The notes below the pieces were generated by a model, which saw only the letters and a list, made by a program, of their open reading frames with translations, was not told the DNA's origin and ran no database searches. Shown one piece after another: positions 25,861 through 31,087 of a stretch of DNA of 37,672 bases (the stretch's first letter is position 1; the number at the start of each line of letters is the position of its first letter). Source of the DNA: Acidobacteriota bacterium (GTDB taxonomy: Bacteria > Acidobacteriota > Terriglobia > Terriglobales > Acidobacteriaceae); NCBI GenBank assembly GCA_003225075.1, contig QIAP01000034.1, positions 1 to 37,672 on the forward strand. The letters are read 5' to 3'. A program made the position numbers and the translations under genes.

Positions 25861-25910
25861 ACTCTCCTATCTTCGGCGCCAAGTGAAGGCGCCTCAGGAT
25901 GACAATTCAT
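25861..25910. repeat. GGCGCC-palindrome intergenic repeat, degraded
   Basis: Between the aldehyde dehydrogenase and the BoxB-like gene. On the minus strand it reads TTGTCATCCTGAGGCGCC..., a phrase that matches dispersed repeats I recall from acidobacterial genomes. The palindrome is GGCGCC-7 bases-GGCGCC (25875-25880 and 25888-25893). No gene role. Confidence 0.4.
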
Positions 25911-25922
25911 TAACGAGGGCAT

Positions 25923-27098
25923 ATGCCAGGAAAAGTTGCAAGGATCGGGACATTTAGTGATTGGGTAGGTTTATTCGACGATTGGCGCAAGGAAATTGGC
26001 GTCAATCGCGACGAGATCGCCAGCTTCAAGTTCGACACGCTCTACGGGGCCATTGAGACCGAAGAAATCCAGTTTGGCGCCTTTAAAGGACGTCGCAAGT
26101 GGGAGAACCTGCGCCAGGTGCCGACACAGCAAATGCGTGACGCGCTGATGAATCTGATTATCTATCAGGGAGACACTGAGTTTGCCAGCGTTGAGCAGCA
26201 GCGCAACCTGTTTGAATCCGCGCCCACGGACTGGGACCGCAAGGCAATTATGCGGGTGATGATTGAAGAAATGCGCCACGGTTGGCAGATGTGCGCCTTG
26301 CTGGTGGATCATTTTGGCTACTCTGGCAAAGTGGAGGCGCAGAAGATGCTGGAGCGCCGGGCGTTTGACAATAAACGTCTGCTTGGGGCCTTCAATGTCG
26401 ATGTGGACAACTGGATGGATTTCTTCACATATACGGACTTCGTCGACCGGGACGGAAAATTTCAATTGCAGATGCTGAAGTATTCGGCTTTCGCGCCGCT
26501 GGGACGGTCTATGTCATACATGCTGCGGGAAGAAGCCTTTCACATGGGCACCGGCAACGACGGCCTGCGCCGCATTGTGGAAGCTGGAATGATTCCGGCG
26601 TGGCTGATCCAGAAATATCTTAATAAGTGGATTTCCAGCTCCTACGATTTGTTCGGAACCGACAATTCGTCATCTGCGCATTGGGCCTATGTTTGGGGAA
26701 TTAAGGGGCGATACGACGAGCCGAGGAACGCGCAGGATGCGAAGCTGGATGAACTCAACGACTACAACCGTATTTTGTATCACGATGAAGTCGCTGGACT
26801 AATCGAACGTTTCAACACCGCGCTGAAACCGGGCGAGCCGAAGCTCTACGCGCCCAATATCAAGTTCAATCGCGCAATCGGCCGTTATGCCGGGCAAAAG
26901 TTCCATGCCCAAACCGGCGAGCCGCTCGACTATAAGGCCTACGAGCAGCACCTGAAAGATTACATGCCGAGTGCAGAAGACAGAAAGCTGCTGCTCGAAA
27001 TCATCGCCAATGAAAAGAAATGGATTGCACCCAAGCAGGGAGCTCGCGATCCGCTGATGACCATCGCGGAGCCGCGCAAGTCGGCGATTAACCTTTAG
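25923..27098 (+). CDS. BoxB-like diiron benzoyl-CoA epoxidase homologue (short)
   Basis: A 391-residue protein of the ferritin-like diiron fold. Blocks shared with BoxB, the oxygenase component of benzoyl-CoA 2,3-epoxidase: YQGDTEFASVEQQRNL (E86), VMIEEMRHGWQM (E116, H119), FFTYTDFVDRDGKFQLQ (acidic residue near 175-177) and MLREEAFHMGTG (E204, H207), i.e. all the expected iron ligands. BoxB is about 470 residues; the difference is in the N-terminus and a C-terminal middle segment. PaaA (phenylacetyl-CoA epoxidase) is a more distant relative. It would use O2 and external electrons to epoxidise the ring of an aroyl-CoA in the cytoplasm. No BoxA reductase is seen in the window. The ATG is preceded by GAGGGCAT. 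Confidence 0.82.
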   Translation: MPGKVARIGTFSDWVGLFDDWRKEIGVNRDEIASFKFDTLYGAIETEEIQFGAFKGRRKWENLRQVPTQQMRDALMNLIIYQGDTEFASVEQQRNLFESAPTDWDRKAIMRVMIEEMRHGWQMCALLVDHFGYSGKVEAQKMLERRAFDNKRLLGAFNVDVDNWMDFFTYTDFVDRDGKFQLQMLKYSAFAPLGRSMSYMLREEAFHMGTGNDGLRRIVEAGMIPAWLIQKYLNKWISSSYDLFGTDNSSSAHWAYVWGIKGRYDEPRNAQDAKLDELNDYNRILYHDEVAGLIERFNTALKPGEPKLYAPNIKFNRAIGRYAGQKFHAQTGEPLDYKAYEQHLKDYMPSAEDRKLLLEIIANEKKWIAPKQGARDPLMTIAEPRKSAINL

Positions 27099-27149
27099 CG
27101 GACGCAGGAAGGGCATCTATGCCGCTAAGTTTCTTCGACCAAAGGCAAC

Positions 27150-27959
27150 GTGACCACCACTCCGGCGGTTGACATCTCGAAAAAGACTCCGCCAACCAGC
27201 GAATCCCGTGGATACACTCTCGGCGAGCTGATGGTGGCTAGCGCTGCGCGCGAAATCCATGACGGAGAGATCGCGTTTGTCGGGATGCGGCTGCCACTGC
27301 TCGCCTTTGTAGTGGCCAAGAAGACTCACGCGCCAAATGCAGTTGGGCTATTTGAAAACGGCGTGATTCGCGCGACACCCGCTTCCGAGCTGATTTACAC
27401 CATGGCTGATCCAGCCAACATTCTGGGCGCAACGCAGTGCCTTGACATGATGGGAGTCATGAGCTTGCTGCAATCAGGACGCGTGCATTTAGGGTTCCTC
27501 GGTGCGGCTGAGGTAGACCGCTTCGGAAACTTGAACTCGACTGAAGTACGCGGGCCAAAGGGCGTGGTACGTCTGCCCGGCTCCGGTGGAGCTTGTGATA
27601 TCGCCTCTCTGGCGCAGCGTTTCGTTGTACTGCTCGAACACCGGAAGCAGCGCTTACCGGAGCGCGTTTCGTACATCACCAGTCCGGGAAATGGTGACGG
27701 CCGCGGCTGGCGAAAGCGGGTGAGACTGCCGCGGGGCGGGCCATCAGCGGTGATTACCACTAAAGCCGTTTTGCGTTTTGCAGACGACGGCGAGGCGTAC
27801 CTGGCTTCGCTTCATCCCGGTGTCGAGTTGGATGACGTGCTGGCCGATACCGGTTGGAGGCTGCGCGTTGGAGACAGCATGGTCTCTACTGCTGAGCCAA
27901 CTGCCGCGGAACTGAAAGCGATTCGGGATTACGATAAAGATGGTTTTTGGACGAAGTAG
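27150..27959 (+). CDS. Class I CoA-transferase subunit B (glutaconate CoA-transferase-like)
   Basis: A 269-residue subunit resembling GctB of Acidaminococcus. HAPNAVGLFENG aligns with GctB's APDCHIIVESG; E69 is then the catalytic glutamate that forms the CoA thioester, and RLPGSGGACDIA..., YITSPG and VITTKAVLRF are in the matching positions. GTG start at 27150 (AAAGG just ahead). With the A subunit (29231) it would swap CoA between two carboxylates, or hydrolyse a CoA ester like the steroid-ring enzymes IpdAB; the presence of the ENG-type Glu favours a true transferase. The A subunit is separated by a crotonase and a membrane-protein gene, an unusual order. Confidence 0.85.
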   Translation: MTTTPAVDISKKTPPTSESRGYTLGELMVASAAREIHDGEIAFVGMRLPLLAFVVAKKTHAPNAVGLFENGVIRATPASELIYTMADPANILGATQCLDMMGVMSLLQSGRVHLGFLGAAEVDRFGNLNSTEVRGPKGVVRLPGSGGACDIASLAQRFVVLLEHRKQRLPERVSYITSPGNGDGRGWRKRVRLPRGGPSAVITTKAVLRFADDGEAYLASLHPGVELDDVLADTGWRLRVGDSMVSTAEPTAAELKAIRDYDKDGFWTK

Positions 27960-28009
27960 ATAAATATCATGCCGAAGCCCGCTGGCGAGTGTATCCAGGC
28001 CATACGAAC

Positions 28010-28795
28010 ATGGCGACGCAAGCATTAACTAAATATTCGCGGCTCACCCTTGACCTTCAGACGCCGGTCGCGCGCATCTCTTTGCAGAATCCTCCTCTGA
28101 ACGTCATCGACATCCCCATGATGGAAGAACTGGGGCAGGCGATGGCGGAGATCGAGTCGCGTCACGACATATCCGTTATCGTCCTCAAGGGCATGGGCAA
28201 GACTTTTTCGGCTGGAGTTGACGTCGCTGCCCACACTCCGGATAAAGTGCAAAGCATGCTGGCGAAATTCCATGCCGTGATAAATGTTCTGGTGACTACT
28301 AGAAAAGTGACGATCGCCAGTGTGCATGGCCATTGTTTAGGCGGAGGCGCGGAACTGGCGATGGTCTGTGATCTGGTGTACACCGCCGAGTCCGCGCAAT
28401 GGGGATTCCCCGAGATCAAACTGGGATGCTATCCGCCAGTGGCCTGCACTGCATTGGCGGCACTGATTGGTCAAAAGAACGCGGCGGACTTAATCCTAAC
28501 CGGACGCAGCATCTCCGGCAAAGAGGCAGCCAGCATGGGTTTGGCGAACGGCGCGGTGGCCGAGGATCAAGTGGACGGGGTTGTCGAAGAATCGGTCAAT
28601 AATCTGCTGAAATTGAGTCCTGCGGCTTTGGCGGTAACGAAGAAAGCTTTCTATGTCTGGGATTCGATTCACTTTGATAAAGGCCTGGCGCGCGCAGAGA
28701 AAGTTTATTTCGAAGAACTGATGCAGACCCAAGATGCGCACGAGGGCATCAACGCGTTCCTCGAGAAGCGGGAGCCGAAGTGGAAGGGCAAATAG
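28010..28795 (+). CDS. Crotonase-family dienoyl-CoA hydratase (Dch-like, cyclohexa-1,5-diene-carbonyl-CoA hydratase type)
   Basis: A 261-residue crotonase; I start it at the ATG at 28010, rejecting an upstream start that overlaps the previous gene. Catalytic glutamates E115 (GGGAELAMVCD) and E135 (FPEIKLGCYPP) are present. Several phrases match Dch of anaerobic benzoyl-CoA degraders: PPLNVIDIPMMEEL, FSAGVDVAAHTPDKVQSML, GCYPPVA in place of GTPG, LILTGRSI and the C-terminal EELMQTQDAHEGINAFLEKREPKW. Dch adds water to cyclohexa-1,5-diene-1-carbonyl-CoA. That match is from recalled sequence. Its ring-reduced substrate would require a benzoyl-CoA reductase, which is not in the window. Confidence 0.8.
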   Translation: MATQALTKYSRLTLDLQTPVARISLQNPPLNVIDIPMMEELGQAMAEIESRHDISVIVLKGMGKTFSAGVDVAAHTPDKVQSMLAKFHAVINVLVTTRKVTIASVHGHCLGGGAELAMVCDLVYTAESAQWGFPEIKLGCYPPVACTALAALIGQKNAADLILTGRSISGKEAASMGLANGAVAEDQVDGVVEESVNNLLKLSPAALAVTKKAFYVWDSIHFDKGLARAEKVYFEELMQTQDAHEGINAFLEKREPKWKGK

Positions 28796-29238
28796 CGCCG
28801 CCACCGGCGGACAAGCAGCTTGCAAAGACGCGTCGCCCCAGACCTGCTCATTTGATGTGCGGGACGCCTTTCTGGGGATTCGCCGGGTTGCTGGCTTGTT
28901 CCTATTTAGCCTACATATCTTTTGCCCGGGTGCGTCGAGGCGATTTTGATTGGCCGCGCGATGTCTGGTCCTTGGTTACTTATGCAATCTGGGTGCTGCT
29001 CATGGCCGGATTGATAGGCGAGACCCGATGCTGGCGAGAACGTATTTTCTTCACACTGATCCTGGTGAACTTCACGCTGGGGTTCGTGTTTGCCGCATGG
29101 GGCAATATTCCCGATGCGTGGGCTCGTAACGCCAGAGAAATTGCTGCGGGATTGTGGGCACTAGCTGCGGTGGTCAGCGGAGTGTTGATGTTTTCCTCGG
29201 GACGAGGATTGAAACGGGGAGCAGGTAGACATGTCTAA
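28780..29238 (+). CDS. Four-helix membrane protein of unknown function
   Basis: A 152-residue protein (GTG start at 28780, 16 bp inside the crotonase end; the ATG at 28855 is an alternative). After a basic tail, four hydrophobic segments are predicted (about residues 28-48, 62-81, 87-107, 121-141), with Arg and Asp between. It shares no domain I can name. Placement between CoA-transferase subunits, with an overlap at both ends, means it is transcribed and probably translated with them. A transporter or sensor role cannot be inferred. Confidence 0.6.
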   Translation: MEGQIAPPPADKQLAKTRRPRPAHLMCGTPFWGFAGLLACSYLAYISFARVRRGDFDWPRDVWSLVTYAIWVLLMAGLIGETRCWRERIFFTLILVNFTLGFVFAAWGNIPDAWARNAREIAAGLWALAAVVSGVLMFSSGRGLKRGAGRHV

Positions 29239-30139
29239 GCTGCTCACCATGCGCGCCGCCATCGCGGAACTCGTGCAAGACGGCGCAAATGTCGCTCTCG
29301 GCCTGCAATTGGAGCAGATGATCCCATTCGCGGCGGGACACGAAATCATCCGGCAGAAGAAGCGCGACCTCACGCTTATTGGTCCAATTTCTGACATTCT
29401 CTTTGATCAATTGATTGGGGCGGGATGCGCTAAAGAAATCGTCGCGGCCTGGGTCGGCAATGTGATGATGGGCTCAGCCTACAACTTCCGTCGCGCGGTG
29501 GAACAGGATGGAATGAAAGTTTTCACCCTGACAAATTTCACCGTAGCGCTGGCCTTGCAAGCAGGAGCGATGGGTGTGCCGTTCCTGCCGACGCGCACCG
29601 CGCTGGGCAGCGATATCACGAGAGGGAACCATTTCTTTCACCATATATTGTCGCCTTTCGAGGCGAAAGAACCACTTTGGGCGGTGCGCGCGCTAAACCC
29701 TGATGTCACGATTGTTCACGTGCAGCGCGCCGACCGCGAAGGTAACGCGCACTGCTGGGGGAATTTCGGGGTGATGGTGGAAGGGGTTCGCGCGGGGAAA
29801 CGAGTTATCGTGGTGGCGGAGCAGATCGTCGAACCAGAGGTCATCACAAGCGATCCTAATCGGACGGTGATTCCAGGCTTTCTGGTGAACGCGGTGGTCG
29901 AGTGCCCTTACGGAGCGCATCCCTCGCCGGTACAGGGATATTACAAGCGCGACGACGCGGCCTTCCGTCAGTATCACGAACACACCAAAACCAAGGCAGA
30001 CAGTGACGCTTGGCTGGAGCGTTGGGTGAATGGAGTGGAGGATCGCCGCGCGTACATGAATCAATTGGGTGGCTGTCGCGTGGAGGAATTGGGCGTGAAG
30101 CGGCATGCCTATGCGGCGCAGACGGATTATGGGTACTGA
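29231..30139 (+). CDS. Class I CoA-transferase subunit A (glutaconate CoA-transferase-like)
   Basis: A 302-residue subunit related to GctA/IpdA: MSKLLTMRAAIAELVQDGANVALGLQLEQMIPFAA at the front, GVPFLPTRTALGSDI in the middle, DVTIVHVQRADREGNAHCWG and the C-terminal VECPYGAHPSPVQGYY, all at the same places as in GctA. It pairs with the B subunit at 27150. In CoA-transferases the A subunit helps hold CoA. The start is the ATG at 29231 that overlaps the membrane-protein stop by eight bases. Substrate unknown: aroyl, ring-opened or dicarboxylic acids are all possible. Confidence 0.85.
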   Translation: MSKLLTMRAAIAELVQDGANVALGLQLEQMIPFAAGHEIIRQKKRDLTLIGPISDILFDQLIGAGCAKEIVAAWVGNVMMGSAYNFRRAVEQDGMKVFTLTNFTVALALQAGAMGVPFLPTRTALGSDITRGNHFFHHILSPFEAKEPLWAVRALNPDVTIVHVQRADREGNAHCWGNFGVMVEGVRAGKRVIVVAEQIVEPEVITSDPNRTVIPGFLVNAVVECPYGAHPSPVQGYYKRDDAAFRQYHEHTKTKADSDAWLERWVNGVEDRRAYMNQLGGCRVEELGVKRHAYAAQTDYGY

Positions 30140-30143
30140 ACCA

Positions 30144-30171
30144 GCGACTGGCACTTAGCAATTCGCAACTC
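30144..30171. repeat. Heptanucleotide tandem array between CoA-transferase A and rhodanese
   Basis: Four 7-mers in a row: GCGACTG, GCACTTA, GCAATTC, GCAACTC. Same period as the arrays at 15981, 30547 and 34684. Confidence 0.55.
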
Positions 30172-30222
30172 ATAGTAGGCCAGATACAGACCAAATGCCG
30201 AGTGGTGTCCGAAGCAGCAAAC

Positions 30223-30546
30223 ATGGACTTCGAAATCGGTGCCGGACAGGTCAAAGCCATGCTAAAGCGTGGCGAGAAGTTCACTCTGCTTGACGTGCGT
30301 GAGCCGTGGGAATGGGAGAAGTCCAGCATCGCGGGATGCAAGCAGATGCCCATGGGCGACGTGCCAGCGCGGGCGCGTCAGGAATTGAATCCGCAGGATC
30401 ACATTGTGGTGCTATGCCATCACGGCGTGCGCTCTTTGAGCGTGACCAACTGGCTGCGGCAACAGGGATTCGAGAAAGTACAGTCTGTACGCGGCGGCAT
30501 CGATGGGTGGGCGCGGACGGTGGATCCGAAGGTGCCGCTGTATTGA
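30223..30546 (+). CDS. Single-domain rhodanese (sulfurtransferase)
   Basis: A 107-residue rhodanese-fold protein starting at the ATG at 30223 (a GTG at 30202 would add seven residues; the frame stays open further up but without homology). LLDVREPWEWEKSSIAGCKQMPMGDV is the CH2A-type front, and the active-site loop is C65-HHGVRS (VVLCHHGVRS), followed by VRGGIDGWA. It carries sulfur as a persulfide. Its position directly before the molybdenum-enzyme genes suggests it might supply sulfur to the molybdenum cofactor; this is inference, as no dedicated Moco sulfurase or XdhC chaperone is seen nearby. Confidence 0.88.
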   Translation: MDFEIGAGQVKAMLKRGEKFTLLDVREPWEWEKSSIAGCKQMPMGDVPARARQELNPQDHIVVLCHHGVRSLSVTNWLRQQGFEKVQSVRGGIDGWARTVDPKVPLY

Positions 30547-30574
30547 GCATTCAGCACTCAGTTGTTAGTGGCGA
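30547..30574. repeat. Heptanucleotide tandem array upstream of the Mo-enzyme genes
   Basis: 7-mers GCATTCA, GCACTCA, GTTGTTA, GTGGCGA follow the rhodanese stop (30544-30546) directly and end 21 bp before the ATG of the iron-sulfur subunit. Confidence 0.5.
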
Positions 30575-30595
30575 AGCTGGATACTTGAAAAAACC

Positions 30596-31087
30596 ATGAA
30601 GAAAGAACTAATCGAGCTTCGCGTTAACGGCCGGACCCACGAGTTGGCGCTCGAGCCCAGCAAACTGCTCTTGGATACGCTGCGCGAAGATCTTCAACTC
30701 ACAGGATCGAAGCGCGGCTGCGACGACTCTTCCTGCGGTGCTTGCACGGTCCAGGTGGACGGCATTCCCGTGCTCTCCTGCACCTTGCTGGCCGCAAGTT
30801 GTGAAGGCCAGGAGATCACCACAGTTGAAGGAGTGAGTGAGCACGGCAGCCTGGCTGCCATTCAGAAGGCTTATGGCGACTGGGGAGGCGCGCAGTGCGG
30901 TTTCTGCACGCCCGGCTTCATGATGACGGTGAAGCACCTCATGGCCGAGAATCCCGACCCAACTGAACAGGAAGTTCGCGCCGCGCTGAGCGGGAATTTG
31001 TGCCGCTGTACGGGATACAGCCAGATGTATGAGGCGATCAAGGCTGCGATTGAGGCCGAGCAGAAGGGAATGGCGGCTGCGAAATGA
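30596..31087 (+). CDS. Molybdenum hydroxylase 2Fe-2S subunit (HcrC-like)
   Basis: A 163-residue electron-transfer subunit of xanthine-oxidase-family enzymes. The first 2Fe-2S cluster (plant ferredoxin type) is bound by C42, C47, C50 and C62; the second by C101, C104, C136 and C138 in CGFC...CRC. Both sets are complete. It would carry electrons between the FAD/4Fe-4S subunit and the Mo subunit. Overlaps the large subunit by four bases (ATGA), so the two are translationally coupled. In 4-hydroxybenzoyl-CoA reductase this is subunit gamma (HcrC). Confidence 0.93.
   Translation: MKKELIELRVNGRTHELALEPSKLLLDTLREDLQLTGSKRGCDDSSCGACTVQVDGIPVLSCTLLAASCEGQEITTVEGVSEHGSLAAIQKAYGDWGGAQCGFCTPGFMMTVKHLMAENPDPTEQEVRAALSGNLCRCTGYSQMYEAIKAAIEAEQKGMAAAK

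Noticed and set aside
25923-27098. PaaA of the phenylacetyl-CoA epoxidase complex
   Set aside because: No PaaB, PaaC, PaaD or PaaE partners are present, and several blocks (QGDTE.ASVEQQR, DRDGKFQL) match BoxB better.
27150-30139. Idea that the CoA-transferase pair is the steroid-ring hydrolase IpdAB
   Set aside because: The ENG-type glutamate (E69) of true class I CoA-transferases is present, and no other steroid-degradation genes are in the window; left as an alternative only.
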